Assembly: GCF_001428045.1 (NCBI RefSeq)
Contig: NZ_LMSD01000008.1
Coordinates: 62,001 to 126,000 of the forward strand
From: Paenibacillus sp. Soil750
GTDB taxonomy: Bacteria; Bacillota; Bacilli; Paenibacillales; NBRC-103111
Direction of reading: 5' to 3'
DNA length: 64,000 nucleotides
Below, piece after piece: positions 1 to 9,844 of this stretch (position 1 is its first letter; each line of letters opens with the position of its first letter). The notes beneath the pieces are model-generated. The model did not search any database, was not told where the DNA came from, and was given only the letters and a program-made list of their open reading frames with translations. Made by a program: the position numbers and the translations under genes.

Positions 1-1
1 A

Positions 2-304
2 GCGGCTGGCGCGTTTATTACCGTACCTGTCATGCTGGTCATTCTGAAAATTCCGACACGTGTAGCTATTGCTTCTTCCCTAGCCATTACATTTATCTCT
101 TCGATAGGCTCAACTGCCGGAAAAGTAGCGGGAGGACATATACTTCTTGTTCCGTCGGTTGTTATGGTTATTGCAAGTATCATCGCAGCTCCAATTGGAG
201 CTAAAATCAGCAAGAAATTGAACGCCAAGCTGCTTCAATGGATTTTGGCTGCACTCATTGTGGCAACAACGGTTAAAATATGGATGGATATTTTAAGCAA
301 ATAG
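2..304 (+). CDS. TSUP (TauE/SafE) family membrane exporter, C-terminal fragment
   Basis: This is the 3' end of a gene that begins before the window; the frame is open to the left edge and about 100 residues are visible. They are hydrophobic with three probable membrane helices, a glycine-rich loop ([11 protein letters not shown]) and a final helix ending in KIWMDILSK. This is the look of the C-terminal half of TauE/SafE permeases, which export sulfite, sulfoacetate or other small organic anions. Substrate cannot be told from this fragment. The DUF302 gene follows on the same strand after about 80 bases, so co-transcription is possible. The family call is inferred from hydropathy and sequence resemblance. 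Confidence 0.75.
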   Translation, partial: AAGAFITVPVMLVILKIPTRVAIASSLAITFISSIGSTAGKVAGGHILLVPSVVMVIASIIAAPIGAKISKKLNAKLLQWILAALIVATTVKIWMDILSK

Positions 305-386
305 AGACCCCTGTTTTTTTTCTACTCTTTGGATACCCTAGTACTTATGGGTTAGAATACTAGGCTAAAGAAGGAGAATGAAGGAG

Positions 387-779
387 ATGTTCCATTATAC
401 CATTGAAACGGATAAGTCCGTGGATGAAGTGATCGAGGCGTTGACAACCAATTTATATAAAGAGCATTTCGGTATACTGTGGAAATTTAACATCCAAGAA
501 AAGCTCCAAGAGAAAGGCCTCGAGTTTGAAGAGCCATATATTATTTTGGAGGTTTGCAATCCTTTCGAAGCAAAACGCGTATTAAGCGAACATGCAGTAG
601 CGGGTTACTTTTTGCCTTGTAAAATTGCTGTATATGTGGAAAAGGGTACAACTAAAATCGGAATGCCTCGGCCAACGAACTTGATCGGGATGGTTGAAAT
701 GGATGCTTATGACCAGCTGTTGGAGATTGCTCAAGATGTGGAAAAACGTCTTATCAACTGTCTGGATAGGAGTATATAA
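387..779 (+). CDS. DUF302 domain protein
   Basis: A soluble protein of about 130 residues covering nearly the whole length of the DUF302 fold: an N-terminal segment with TIETDKSVDEVIEAL, a central VCNPFEAKRVL segment, then PCKIAVYVE and a C-terminal helix. The biochemical role of DUF302 proteins is not established. Two in-frame ATG codons lie nine bases apart. The first sits only one base after an AAGGAG, so the second, ten bases from that ribosome site, is preferred. The gene follows a TSUP exporter and ends ahead of a strong terminator, so the two may form a short operon. DUF302 genes often sit near transport or redox genes, but no specific function is inferred. Confidence 0.8.
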   Translation: MFHYTIETDKSVDEVIEALTTNLYKEHFGILWKFNIQEKLQEKGLEFEEPYIILEVCNPFEAKRVLSEHAVAGYFLPCKIAVYVEKGTTKIGMPRPTNLIGMVEMDAYDQLLEIAQDVEKRLINCLDRSI

Positions 780-836
780 GCTAGTAGTCTGATGTAGCTA
801 AGCAGCGGTGGGGCTTTAAAAGGGTACAGTTGGTAA

Positions 837-872
837 AGCTGGCAGCGATTATCTCGTTGTCGGCTTTTTTTT
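837..872 (+). terminator. Rho-independent terminator after the DUF302 gene
   Basis: A 12-bp stem (agctggcagcga with tcgttgtcggct, three G-U pairs) closes a five-base loop and runs straight into eight T. It isolates the exporter/DUF302 unit from the large glycosidase gene downstream. Confidence 0.85.
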
Positions 873-1028
873 GTCAAAATAGATAAAATCGGATAACGAT
901 GTATAAATCGTCTCGTATCTTTGACTACCGGATTCGTCCTATATTTATCCATGTAATCCATCCACAAAGGGAAGTGAGTAACGAGAAGCGCAGTTGTTAG
1001 GCGAAATGAAATCGAGGAGGATTTATTT

Positions 1029-4000
1029 ATGAGGAAAACCGTTATATGGTTGTTACTTTGCACCATGTTGGTTGCACTGTTTCCAACGATGTCAACGCGC
1101 GTTCAGGCAGCAAGTTTACTTAATGTGCTTAATCCCGGGTTCGAAGAAACAACGGTGAGTCAAACGAAACTGATACCGACGAATTGGACCACATCCTTAT
1201 GGAGTAGAACGACTCCCGTGGATACTAGCGTAACGACAGCTGTGTACAGCAGCGGGACGAAATCACTTTATATTAGTGCAACAGATGCGGGAGCAGCAGG
1301 TTGGGTTTCCAAAGCAATTCCGGTTGACGGCAGTGCTCAAACCATCAAGACCACGGTGAAAGTGAAGAAGTCGGCTGATTATGCCGGCAATAATCCTTGG
1401 GTTTTCATCAGCTATGGAAATAGTGGTAGTTTCCTCGGGATAAGCTCATCCAATATGACCACCGTAAGCAGCACAGAATGGACAGAGATCACGTTAACGG
1501 TCAACGGCAGTCAGTTTCCAGCGGGAACGAATATGCTTTGGTTGAACTTAGCGACATCGAAAGCAGGCAGCGGAAGCAACGCCGGGACACTCTATTATGA
1601 CGATGTAACGATGGAACTGCTGGATACAGAGGCGCCAACAGCTCCGACTAATCTTGCCATGTCTAGCCAAACGGCGACGGGTGTTACCCTTACCTGGCAG
1701 GCATCAACGGATAACGTTGGCGTCCAAGGGTACGATGTCTACAACGGTACAACGTTGATTGGGTCCACGACAGGGTTAACTTATTCCGTAAGCGCTCTCA
1801 ATGTGGGTACCAATTATACGTTTACTGTAAAAGCGAAGGATATGGCGGGCAATCTGTCTGTGGCCAGTCATGCTGTAAGTCTGACTACGCCAAATGTATT
1901 GAGCATCGCCAATCCTGGGTTTGAGATCACGACATCCAGTGGAAGCAAGCTTGTTCCGGTCAATTGGAATTCTGCCTTATGGTCGCGAACGACACCGGTT
2001 GATACGGGGGTAACGACGATTGAGGCCAATAGCGGAACCAATGCCCTATATATTAGCGCAGTGGATGCAGGAGCCGCAGGTTGGGTTTCCAAGACGATGA
2101 CGATTGACAATAACATGCAAATCAAAGCGACTGTGAAGGTCAAGAAGTCCGCTGATTATGTCGGTAATGATGCGTGGGTTTTCTTCAGTTATGCGAAGAA
2201 TGGTTCCTTTCTCGGCACTGTGGTTGCGCCAAGTGTTGCGCTGAGCAGCAGTGAATGGAGAGAGTTTTCGGTCACTGTGAATACCGCTAACCTGCCGGCA
2301 GGCACGAATAACTTGCAGTTGAATCTGGCGTCCCTCCGTGGGGGCAGTGTTAGCCAGCAAGGAACGCTGTTTTATGATGACGCTACGATCGAATTGATTC
2401 CGGATACTGTGGCGCCAAGCGCGCCAACGAATCTCCACGCCGTAGGTCAGACGGCAGGAAGTGTTGATTTGGCTTGGAATGCCTCGACCGATAATATCGG
2501 GGTGACCGGATACAATGTTTATAAAGACACGGTGCTGGTAGGGACTGTGACAGGCTTAACCTTTACAGCAAGTGGCCTAATCGCAGCCAATAGTTATACG
2601 TTTACGGTGAAAGCCGTCGATGCGGCGGGGAATGTATCCCCAGCAAGCCAGGCTTATGTGACCAACGACACACAGGCACCGACAGCACCAACTAACTTAG
2701 CCGCATCCGACATTAAGATGAAAAGTGTCACGCTCACCTGGGACCCGTCAACCGACAATGGGGGCGTAACTGGCTACGAGATCAACGATGGAACGAAGTT
2801 AGTAGCAACAGTCACCGGGGTGACGTATACGGTAACAGGTCTTGAAGCATATAGCGGATATACGTTTACTGTAAAAGCGAGAGATGGTTCGGGTAATTTA
2901 TCGCCTGCGAGCAATCCTGTCCATGTGCTTACCACGAGCTATTATGACGTAGCGAATCCTGGTTTCGAAGAAACGAAGACAAGCGGAACGAAACTTGTTC
3001 CTGTTAGTTGGAGCTCTTCCTTATGGAGCGGGGCAAGCGGAGTCGATATGGGCAGTACGATGGCAACGGTCAATAGCGGCACGAACGCGGTATATATCAA
3101 CTCGACAAGTACCGGAGCCGCAGGGTTTTCATCCAAAATCATCCCGATCGACAGCGGTATGCAAACCATTAAGATTTCGGTAAAAGCCAAGAAATCGGCT
3201 GATTACGCAGGGAATGGCGCATGGGTGTTCATCAGCTACTTCAAGGATGGTGCCTTCCTCGGCACGGATGCGGCTAACACGCCAACTTTGAGCAGCACGG
3301 TGTGGACGGATATTTCATTTACGATAGATAATAGTCAGTTTCCGGCAGGAACGAATCAAGTTCAGTTGAATGTAGCAACAACCAAGTTACCTAGTGTTAC
3401 GAATACTGGAACAATTTATTACGACGACGCCAGTATGCAGTCCGTTGAATATTTCCCGCTGAAGGCGGACGCCTTCGCAAACTGGTGGAAAATCGGCCAA
3501 AACGTGGTGTTCAAGGCTATCCAAGATCAGCTGCCCATTTCCGTGCAAACGTTGACGGGGACGGTTTATGATACGGATAGTCAGGTTGTTGGGCAAGTAA
3601 CCGTAGATCGCTCAACGTTACTATCAACGGGTTGGAGTTGGACACCTAGTCACGAAGGTTACTATGAAATCGCTTTTGACTATACGAAACAAGGGGTTTC
3701 GGGAACACTACCGCTCCAACAATCGTACAGGATCTTGTCCAATCCTAAGAGAACGGCAGCAGAATTTGTACGCAATCGAACATCTGTAGCTGTTGTAGAA
3801 AGTCAATCCATAAGCAAAGCGGATCGTAATCCGCTGTTTGGATTTAGTAATGGTTTTAGTGATTTAAGAGCGATAGAACTCGCAGATTTGGTTGGCTTTG
3901 ATTTTGCGAGAATTCATACGATCCCATGGGGAGGACAATTCACCGATACGAACATGGCAATTGAAACGAGTCGTGGTGTGTTTAATTGGGCAGGACTTGA

Positions 4001-6653
4001 TGAACATGTCAATAAATTGCAAAGCTATGGCATGGACATCATCGGCAACATTATGTTTACACCGCTATGGGCGTCTTCGCACCCGGAAGATACAACTATT
4101 TATATCGGTGTTCCTGGTTATGCTGCCTATGCCCCAACCGACATGAATGATTTTGCTAATTTCCTGAGGGCGCTTGTGGCGCGGTATGGAGATCGGATTA
4201 CCAAATGGGAAATATGGAATGAACCTCATTTGAAGGGCGGAAGTATTTTCTGGAATGATACACCGGAGAAGTTCGTAGAATTGCTACGTACCGGATATGA
4301 GACGATTAAAAGTGTTCAGCCGAATTCCGAAATTTGGATCGGAGGTATGGGCGGTCATCGATATTTGCCTTTTTATAATGAGCTGCTGCGTCTAGGCGGA
4401 GCAAACTATTATGATAAGTTGGCGCTTCATGGGAAGTTACCCGATCCCAAAGAGTATCAAGCCTATGATCAAATGTATAATGTACCATCAAAGCCGTGGG
4501 TGTCTTCGGAGAGTCATGCGGGTCTTGTGAATGCTTCAGAATCATCAAGTATCCAAACGGAGCCCGTGATTGCGAGAAAGATGCTGTACGATTATATGTA
4601 CCAGATGAAGAATGGGGTCGAACAAATCGCTTATTTTGACATGGTCAATAATACGGAAGCGGAAGCTATCCCATTCGCCCATGCCGAAGGTTGGTTTACG
4701 GAATCTTCAGGCTTGTTTCGTAAAAAACCACAGCTTGAGCCAAGACTCGGTTCTGTGGTCATGCATCGATTTATCGAGACACTGGGGAATGATATTGTTT
4801 ACAAAGGTGAGTATGCGCTAAGCGGAAATCAGAAAGCTGTCTATTTCGAAAGTGACGGATCACCGATTCTCGTCGTATGGTCCGAGGATGCAAATGCGGG
4901 TACAATCGCTCCAGCACTTGCCAATGCTTTTACAAGTAACACTGTAGTTCGGGATTGGACCGGCGGTACTGAGGCAGCAGCTTCGACGCTGCAAGTGAAA
5001 CCGAACAAAATGTATTACATCAGCAACGTGAATGCCGCTTATTTAGCCGGACTAACATCCACTCAGGATGTCTTATTGTCTGACTATGAAAAAGCCGTAC
5101 AAAATACGAATATTCCCATCGCAGCAGGGAGTAAGAGCAATTTGTTTGACCGTTCCACAGGCGCGTTGAGCACGGATATCCATTGGATTAACGACAATTG
5201 GGAGTTCAAAAGCTTGTCTTCCGAACAACCTTCAGGGTTTACCGCTCGAGCTGCCGTGGGGGCGGCCAATGATGGATTCGATCTCGTCATAGAAGTATCG
5301 GACGCTAGCTTCGTGCAAAATGAGACCAAAGGTAATTATTATATTGGTGACAGCATTCAATTTGGCCTGGATACATCAGGAATCGGCATGGTTGGGGCAC
5401 AAGTGGAATTCCAAGCCGCACTGACCGCGAGCGGTCCTGTACTTTACAAGGGGACTACGCCGTATATTGGAGGAGATTTGCCATCCAACTGGACGCCTGC
5501 CGGTCAGTTCGTTCAGAACGGAAGCATGCTCGTCGACAGTTCCCAAAGCGGAAAGAAAATATATAAGATTCACATTGCTTGGTCAGAACTATATCCCTAC
5601 ATGCCGGATACGACGAAACCTATCTTTGTATCGCTGCTTGTTAATAATAACAATGGCAACGGTCGGCTCGGATATTTGGAATGGGCAAGTGGTATTGGCG
5701 GAGCGAAGAACGTAAGTCAGTACGGTAAAATCTTGTTGCAGAATCCGACCCCAGTGGCTGATGAGGTAAGCGTTCAGTTTAAAGATAGCAGCGGAAACGC
5801 CATCAGTGGTGGTGTCGTATCCTATTATGACGGCGGATGGAAAGATTTCGGCGTCACGAATGCTTCTGGAACTGTAAGTAAGTCTTTGCCGGATAAAGCG
5901 TACACGTTTGCCATGACCTACGAAGGCACGTATACAGAGAAAGTCCAAAATACAGGAACGGACCCTGTGGTCGCCTTCCAGACCGTTAGTGTGAAGCTGC
6001 AGTTGAAAGATAGTCTCGGCAATCCGCTTCCCAGTGGTGCGGCGAGCTATTATGCAGGGAGTTGGCGGACCTTCGGGGATATAGCTGGCGGGGAAATTCG
6101 CAAGGAGTTGCTGCCGGGCTCGTATACCTTTTCCATGAATTATGAGGGAACAATCAAGGAAAAGGTGCAAAATATCGGAGCTGATCCCGTGGTCATCTTC
6201 CAGACAGTCAACGTGAATGTTCAGTTGAAGGATAGTCTGAGTAATCCACTTAATGGCGGTTCCGTTAGTTATTATGCAGGGAGTTGGCGGACCTTCGGTA
6301 GTACGGTTGGCGGTGAGATTCATAAGGAATTACTGCCGGGTTCTTATACCCTTTCCATAATTTATGAGGGAACGATCAAGGAAAAGGTGCAAAATATCGG
6401 AGCCGACCCCGTGGTCATCTTCCAGACGGTGAACGTGAATGTACAGTTAAAAGATAGTCTGGGTAATCCGCTGGATGGCGGTACCGTCAGTTATTATGCA
6501 GGGAGTTGGCGGACCTTCGGTAGTACGGTTGGCGGCGAGATTCATAAGGAATTACTGCCTGGCGTCTATACGTTCGGCCTGTCCTATGGTGGCGTGTATA
6601 AGGAAACAGTAGCGAACACCTCATCCAACTTGGCAGTGAATTTCCAAATGTGA
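1029..6653 (+). CDS. Secreted multi-modular glycoside hydrolase (clan GH-A, GH39-like) with CBMs, FN3 and C-terminal repeats
   Basis: A 1874-residue exported enzyme. A signal peptide (about 1-28, cleaving near VQAA) is followed by three similar jelly-roll-like carbohydrate-binding modules starting 'NPGFE' (about 30-198, 288-455, 640-810). These are interleaved with fibronectin-III domains (about 200-285, 458-543, 546-635). A TIM-barrel catalytic region occupies about 930-1350; it has the GH-A acid/base motif WEIWNEPH (E1065) and a candidate nucleophile in VSSESH (E1161). A CBM9/DOMON-like module (about 1395-1575) and four 75-residue C-terminal repeats follow. The spacing and the NEP motif resemble GH39/GH5-type retaining enzymes acting on beta-linked plant or microbial polysaccharide; the substrate is not predictable. 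The start has GAGGAGG eight bases upstream. There is no SLH or sortase signal, so it is probably released or held by the repeats. Confidence 0.85.
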   Translation: MRKTVIWLLLCTMLVALFPTMSTRVQAASLLNVLNPGFEETTVSQTKLIPTNWTTSLWSRTTPVDTSVTTAVYSSGTKSLYISATDAGAAGWVSKAIPVDGSAQTIKTTVKVKKSADYAGNNPWVFISYGNSGSFLGISSSNMTTVSSTEWTEITLTVNGSQFPAGTNMLWLNLATSKAGSGSNAGTLYYDDVTMELLDTEAPTAPTNLAMSSQTATGVTLTWQASTDNVGVQGYDVYNGTTLIGSTTGLTYSVSALNVGTNYTFTVKAKDMAGNLSVASHAVSLTTPNVLSIANPGFEITTSSGSKLVPVNWNSALWSRTTPVDTGVTTIEANSGTNALYISAVDAGAAGWVSKTMTIDNNMQIKATVKVKKSADYVGNDAWVFFSYAKNGSFLGTVVAPSVALSSSEWREFSVTVNTANLPAGTNNLQLNLASLRGGSVSQQGTLFYDDATIELIPDTVAPSAPTNLHAVGQTAGSVDLAWNASTDNIGVTGYNVYKDTVLVGTVTGLTFTASGLIAANSYTFTVKAVDAAGNVSPASQAYVTNDTQAPTAPTNLAASDIKMKSVTLTWDPSTDNGGVTGYEINDGTKLVATVTGVTYTVTGLEAYSGYTFTVKARDGSGNLSPASNPVHVLTTSYYDVANPGFEETKTSGTKLVPVSWSSSLWSGASGVDMGSTMATVNSGTNAVYINSTSTGAAGFSSKIIPIDSGMQTIKISVKAKKSADYAGNGAWVFISYFKDGAFLGTDAANTPTLSSTVWTDISFTIDNSQFPAGTNQVQLNVATTKLPSVTNTGTIYYDDASMQSVEYFPLKADAFANWWKIGQNVVFKAIQDQLPISVQTLTGTVYDTDSQVVGQVTVDRSTLLSTGWSWTPSHEGYYEIAFDYTKQGVSGTLPLQQSYRILSNPKRTAAEFVRNRTSVAVVESQSISKADRNPLFGFSNGFSDLRAIELADLVGFDFARIHTIPWGGQFTDTNMAIETSRGVFNWAGLDEHVNKLQSYGMDIIGNIMFTPLWASSHPEDTTIYIGVPGYAAYAPTDMNDFANFLRALVARYGDRITKWEIWNEPHLKGGSIFWNDTPEKFVELLRTGYETIKSVQPNSEIWIGGMGGHRYLPFYNELLRLGGANYYDKLALHGKLPDPKEYQAYDQMYNVPSKPWVSSESHAGLVNASESSSIQTEPVIARKMLYDYMYQMKNGVEQIAYFDMVNNTEAEAIPFAHAEGWFTESSGLFRKKPQLEPRLGSVVMHRFIETLGNDIVYKGEYALSGNQKAVYFESDGSPILVVWSEDANAGTIAPALANAFTSNTVVRDWTGGTEAAASTLQVKPNKMYYISNVNAAYLAGLTSTQDVLLSDYEKAVQNTNIPIAAGSKSNLFDRSTGALSTDIHWINDNWEFKSLSSEQPSGFTARAAVGAANDGFDLVIEVSDASFVQNETKGNYYIGDSIQFGLDTSGIGMVGAQVEFQAALTASGPVLYKGTTPYIGGDLPSNWTPAGQFVQNGSMLVDSSQSGKKIYKIHIAWSELYPYMPDTTKPIFVSLLVNNNNGNGRLGYLEWASGIGGAKNVSQYGKILLQNPTPVADEVSVQFKDSSGNAISGGVVSYYDGGWKDFGVTNASGTVSKSLPDKAYTFAMTYEGTYTEKVQNTGTDPVVAFQTVSVKLQLKDSLGNPLPSGAASYYAGSWRTFGDIAGGEIRKELLPGSYTFSMNYEGTIKEKVQNIGADPVVIFQTVNVNVQLKDSLSNPLNGGSVSYYAGSWRTFGSTVGGEIHKELLPGSYTLSIIYEGTIKEKVQNIGADPVVIFQTVNVNVQLKDSLGNPLDGGTVSYYAGSWRTFGSTVGGEIHKELLPGVYTFGLSYGGVYKETVANTSSNLAVNFQM
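5757..6650 (+). repeat. Four tandem ~225-bp (75-residue) coding repeats
   Basis: The last 300 residues of the glycosidase are four copies of one module, each built as [24 protein letters not shown] followed by a KELLPGSYT strand and [10 protein letters not shown]. Copies 2 to 4 are near-identical even at the DNA level; the stretch encoding [11 protein letters not shown] recurs at about 6048, 6266 and 6491. Copy 1 is more diverged. Amino-acid and DNA identity together point to recent in-frame duplication or gene conversion. The fold looks like a small beta-sandwich, similar to repeats seen in other Paenibacillus surface enzymes; a wall- or glycan-binding role is inferred. Confidence 0.85.
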
Positions 6654-6660
6654 CAAAGGA

Positions 6661-6696
6661 AAACTGGACCACGCGAAAGCGTAGGTTCAGTTTTTT
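6661..6696 (+). terminator. Terminator after the large glycosidase
   Basis: A stem of aaactggacc with ggttcagttt (one G-U), extended inside by acgc/gcgt around a GAAA tetraloop with a single bulged A, ends in a run of six T. It lies eight bases after the stop codon. Confidence 0.85.
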
Positions 6697-6910
6697 GCTT
6701 AAATATAAGAATGTATAAGTTTCACATCATAATATGGCTATATTTCTCCACAAACGCTCCCGTCCTTGAAGGACGGCGCAGTCGTTTATTTTGGGTGGTT
6801 AATTCTAGATATAGACGAACTCGAGTGACTCTGCTAGCTTCTATTCCCTAACTATCTAGCATATACTTCTCAGAGATCGATAGTCCACGAGAAGAAGAGG
6901 TGCAGCCCTT
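6697..6910. other. Intergenic stretch with a compact GC hairpin
   Basis: No gene is seen here. It contains a perfect 7-bp hairpin (ccgtcct, loop tga, aggacgg) at 6760-6776 in otherwise AT-rich DNA, and a second weak stem (tgctag/ctagca) near 6830-6861. The hairpin lacks a T-run, so it is not an obvious terminator; it could be a leader structure for the lipoprotein gene or a remnant repeat. Confidence 0.4.
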
Positions 6911-7990
6911 TTGATAACACTGCCGTTAATCCGTAAAAGAACTCTGAGCACATGGCTCATACTTGGATGCTCTGTCCTAACCCTTGCTGGTTGTAGTGAT
7001 GCGACTTCCGTTATATCAACGGTCACTCCGGAAACCGTCCCTGTGACGACTACGGTCAGCCCAACGCCTGCGACGCAGCATACTACAACGGTGGAAACGC
7101 AGCTCCCTTACAAATTCCCGTTAACCGGCTTGCCAGCCGATCACGAAGTGAAGACCCGTCCCTATATGGTCATGGTCGAAAATGCGCCGCAAGCCCGGCC
7201 CCAAACCGGCCTCGATCAGGCCGACATCGTCTATGAAATCCTTGCCGAGGGCGAAATCACTAGATTCGTCTCGGTGTTCCAGAGCCAAGCTGCTGAAGCG
7301 ATCGGTCCCGTGCGCAGCATTCGGCCTTATTTTGTAGAGATCGGCGATGCGCTGGATGCCATTATTGTACATGCTGGATGGAGCCAGGATGCGATGGATA
7401 TGATGGCAGGCCGCAATCTGGCCCATCTCGATGAGGTCTATGGCGATGGCGCCTACTATTGGCGCTCCACGGATCGGAAGCCACCGCACAATCTATATAC
7501 CTCTGTGGATAAAATGAAAAAAGGTGCCGAGGCGCGCAAGTTCCGCACCGAGTGGAACGGGCCTTTGCTCACATTCGCCAAGGCAGGACAGGGCAAACTC
7601 ACGGGCGCAGCCGTTCATTATATTCAAATTCCTTATCTCATGGGGTATTTCGCTTCGTATGATTATGATGCTGCCAAGGGTGTCTATATGCGTTCGATGG
7701 AAGGGAAACCACATCTCGACAAGGAAACTGGCAAGCAGCTGCTGACCAAGAATCTGCTTGTCCTAGAGAGCAAGCATCAGATCATCGACAAAGAAGGGCG
7801 CCGAATTGTCGATGTGTTCGGGCCGAACAAGGGCGTGATCTTCCAAGAGGGCTTCTCCCAAGCGATCACATGGGAACGCAAAAACGGCATGCTCCGCGCC
7901 TACGCCAGCGATGGCAAGGAAGTGCCGCTGCTGCCGGGCAACACGTGGGTGCAGATCGTGCCAGAGGGGACGAAGTTGAAGGTGGAGTAG
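6911..7990 (+). CDS. YerB-like lipoprotein (DUF3048)
   Basis: A 359-residue exported lipoprotein. A basic N-terminus and hydrophobic stretch lead to a lipobox LAGC (C28), then a Thr/Pro-rich linker. The two DUF3048 parts follow. The N-terminal part contains TGLPADHE, RPYMVMVENAPQARPQTGL, ADIVYEILAEG and GPVRSIRPYF. The C-terminal part contains DVFGPNKGVIFQEG and ends GNTWVQIVPEG. This matches B. subtilis YerB in order and length; the biochemical function is unknown. It begins at TTG with AAGAGG about ten bases upstream. In B. subtilis yerB sits beside yerC and pcrA; here a yerC homologue lies 13 kb away, so that linkage is lost. Confidence 0.85.
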   Translation: MITLPLIRKRTLSTWLILGCSVLTLAGCSDATSVISTVTPETVPVTTTVSPTPATQHTTTVETQLPYKFPLTGLPADHEVKTRPYMVMVENAPQARPQTGLDQADIVYEILAEGEITRFVSVFQSQAAEAIGPVRSIRPYFVEIGDALDAIIVHAGWSQDAMDMMAGRNLAHLDEVYGDGAYYWRSTDRKPPHNLYTSVDKMKKGAEARKFRTEWNGPLLTFAKAGQGKLTGAAVHYIQIPYLMGYFASYDYDAAKGVYMRSMEGKPHLDKETGKQLLTKNLLVLESKHQIIDKEGRRIVDVFGPNKGVIFQEGFSQAITWERKNGMLRAYASDGKEVPLLPGNTWVQIVPEGTKLKVE

Positions 7991-7995
7991 TTATG

Positions 7996-8060
7996 TTTCA
8001 TGATGTTTAACAATCCCTTTACATTCCCTTAATCACAGGCAAACACTGAGAACCTATGAT
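7996..8060 (+). promoter_or_regulatory. Probable PhoP box and -10 element before the solute-binding protein gene
   Basis: Hexamers TTTCAT, TTAACA, TTTACA, TTAATC and CAAACA start at 7996, 8007, 8018, 8029 and 8040, an exact 11-base period. This is the arrangement of PhoP direct repeats in Bacillus (TTAACA-like hexamers with about five-base spacers). A TATGAT -10 candidate follows at 8055-8060. Binding by PhoP is inferred from the pattern. A UgpB-like binding protein downstream fits phosphate control. Confidence 0.6.
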
Positions 8061-8082
8061 TACAAGTCATAGGAGGGATAAG

Positions 8083-9486
8083 ATGAAGCTATTTCAACGT
8101 AAAATTTCGATACCCGCTTATTTCATCATCATTGTGCTGGTGTTCGGCCTATTGGGCGTTTATTCGGTGTGGGGGCAACAAGATGTGGTGAAGGGCACGG
8201 TGGCAGGGAATGCCGCTGAGGCTGCTGAAGTTGGTGACGTTGAACCATTGGTTAATGGCGTTAAGAAAGTAGTCTGGTGGCACTCCATGAGCGGCGAGAA
8301 CGGTCAAGTGGTGGACAGGCTCGTAACAAGTTTCAATGCTGCACATAAGGATATTAAGGTGGAGGCTGTGTTTCAGGGCTCCTACTTCGATAGTTTGACC
8401 AAGTTGAAAGCGTCCATTGGTTCCAATCTGGGACCAACCATGATGCAGGTGTATGATATCGGAACGCGTTACATGATCGATTCTAAGGCGATCACGCCGA
8501 TTCAGAACTTCGTAGATCAAGACAAGTATGATGTGTCCCAAATGGACGAAGCCATACTCAATTATTATCGGGTGGCGAATACGTTGTATTCGATGCCTTT
8601 TAACACATCTAACCCGATTCTGTATTACAACAAAGATCTGTTCAAAGCTGCGGGATTAAACCCAGATAAACCACCAGTTCTCTATACAGACCTTGCCCAA
8701 GTGGCGAAAAAGGTAACAAGAGACGGTGTAGCCGGCGCCTACTTCGGCACGCACAGTTGGTACATGGAACAGCTTATTGCCAATCAGGGCGCTGAGCTGG
8801 TGAACTTGGGTAACGGGCGCGATGGCATAGCAACGGAGTGGCAGTTGAATGATGAAGCGGGTGTTAAGGCGCTTACTTGGTGGAAGGGGTTAATTGACAG
8901 CAAGGCGGCCATTCACTCAGCCGGTAAGAGTGATGAATCTAAGAGAATGTTCGCCGAAGGGAAGGTCGCTATGATCTTCGATACAACGGCAGGGCTGCGA
9001 GATATCCTCGATTCCGTAGATGGCAAGTTCGAAGTTGGAACAGGCTTCTTCCCCAAGCCAGCCGAAGGCGTTGGCGGTGTGGTGGTAAGCGGGGCAAGCA
9101 ACTGGATCCTGAACAACAAGTCGGATGCGGAGCAGCAGGCGGCATGGGCATTCATGAAGTATTTGTCCGAGCCTGAGCAGCAGGCGTTCTTCCATGTCAA
9201 CACAGGCTATTTCCCCATTACAGAGAAGGCATATGAGCTGCCGATCGTGCAAGACAATATGAAACAGTTCCCACAGTTCAAGACCGCCATTGATCAGCAT
9301 AGTGCTGCCAAGCAGAATCTAGCGACACAAGGTGGTGTTCTGGGGGTTTATCCAGAAGCGAGAAAGCTGACGGAGAATGCCATCGGGCAGGCGCTAAGCG
9401 GAGAGAAAACACCGCAGGAAGCTCTCGACGCAGCAACCGTAGCAATTAACGCCAAAATTGATGCGTATAATAAGACGTTGAAATGA
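8083..9486 (+). CDS. ABC transporter extracellular solute-binding protein (family 1, UgpB-like)
   Basis: A 467-residue binding protein. An N-terminal hydrophobic segment (about 10-28) ends in VYSVWGQQ with no lipobox, so it looks membrane-anchored or signal-peptidase-I processed. The mature part has the family-1 solute-binding pattern: WWHSMSGENGQVVDRLV, FNAAHKDIKVE, PFNTSNPILYYNKDLF, MIFDTTAGL and AAWAFMKYLSEPEQQ. The WWHSM start and the overall layout are closest to sn-glycerol-3-phosphate or oligosaccharide binders. The chosen ATG is eight bases after AGGAGGG; an ATG nine codons earlier lacks such a site. No permease or ATPase gene is adjacent, so it must pair with components encoded elsewhere. 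The upstream Pho-like box supports a phosphate-ester ligand, but that is inference. Confidence 0.85.
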   Translation: MKLFQRKISIPAYFIIIVLVFGLLGVYSVWGQQDVVKGTVAGNAAEAAEVGDVEPLVNGVKKVVWWHSMSGENGQVVDRLVTSFNAAHKDIKVEAVFQGSYFDSLTKLKASIGSNLGPTMMQVYDIGTRYMIDSKAITPIQNFVDQDKYDVSQMDEAILNYYRVANTLYSMPFNTSNPILYYNKDLFKAAGLNPDKPPVLYTDLAQVAKKVTRDGVAGAYFGTHSWYMEQLIANQGAELVNLGNGRDGIATEWQLNDEAGVKALTWWKGLIDSKAAIHSAGKSDESKRMFAEGKVAMIFDTTAGLRDILDSVDGKFEVGTGFFPKPAEGVGGVVVSGASNWILNNKSDAEQQAAWAFMKYLSEPEQQAFFHVNTGYFPITEKAYELPIVQDNMKQFPQFKTAIDQHSAAKQNLATQGGVLGVYPEARKLTENAIGQALSGEKTPQEALDAATVAINAKIDAYNKTLK

Positions 9487-9527
9487 AGTAATGGAAGCCG
9501 CGCGAACCGGCTCCATTGGGAGTACTG

Positions 9528-9752
9528 TAAGTCGAAAAAATCGACTTACAGCGCCGAATCTCGCTCCATGGGGCTCCCTAAGTCGAAAAAATCGACTTAC
9601 AGCGCCGAATCTCGCTCCATGGAGCTCTCTAAGTCGAAAAAATCGACTTACAGCACCGAATCTCGCTCCATGGAGCTCTGTAAGTCGAAAAAATCGACTT
9701 ACAGCATCGAATCTCGCTCGTTGGAGTCCCCTAAGTCGAAAAAATCGACTTA
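9528..9752. repeat. Five-copy 51-bp array of a perfect hairpin repeat
   Basis: A 21-base palindromic core (arms taagtcga and tcgactta around five A) occurs at 9528, 9579, 9630, 9681 and 9732, exactly 51 bases apart. The interval between copies is also conserved and contains a second palindrome (gctccatggagc in two copies). The core is invariant in all five copies while the interval drifts by a few bases. Because 51 is a multiple of three, spurious open frames run through the array on both strands. It lies in the convergent gap between a binding-protein gene and an AraC regulator gene, directly before their shared terminator. It has the character of a REP-like intergenic element. Confidence 0.9.
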
Positions 9753-9814
9753 CAGCACCGAATCCGTCTCCATTGGACTCCTCCCTCTCGTCCAACAGCA
9801 TACGCTACACACCA

Positions 9815-9843
9815 AAAACCCTGAGGCAGAGCCTCAGGGTTTT
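9815..9843. terminator. Bidirectional terminator between convergent genes
   Basis: A perfect 13-bp stem (aaaaccctgaggc with its complement) with a three-base loop has A-runs on the left arm and T-runs on the right. It can therefore stop transcription from both the binding-protein gene and the AraC regulator gene. Confidence 0.9.
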
Positions 9844-9844
9844 C

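Noticed and set aside
5589..6323. 244-codon minus-strand frame inside the glycosidase gene
   Set aside because: It mirrors the C-terminal repeats of the real gene, has no ribosome site, and its sequence matches no recognisable family.
6760..6776. Terminator or IS end at the GC hairpin
   Set aside because: No T-run follows, and no transposase or matching second end was found.
9528..9752. CRISPR array
   Set aside because: The intervals between repeats are conserved rather than unique, the core is a perfect palindrome, and no cas genes are nearby.
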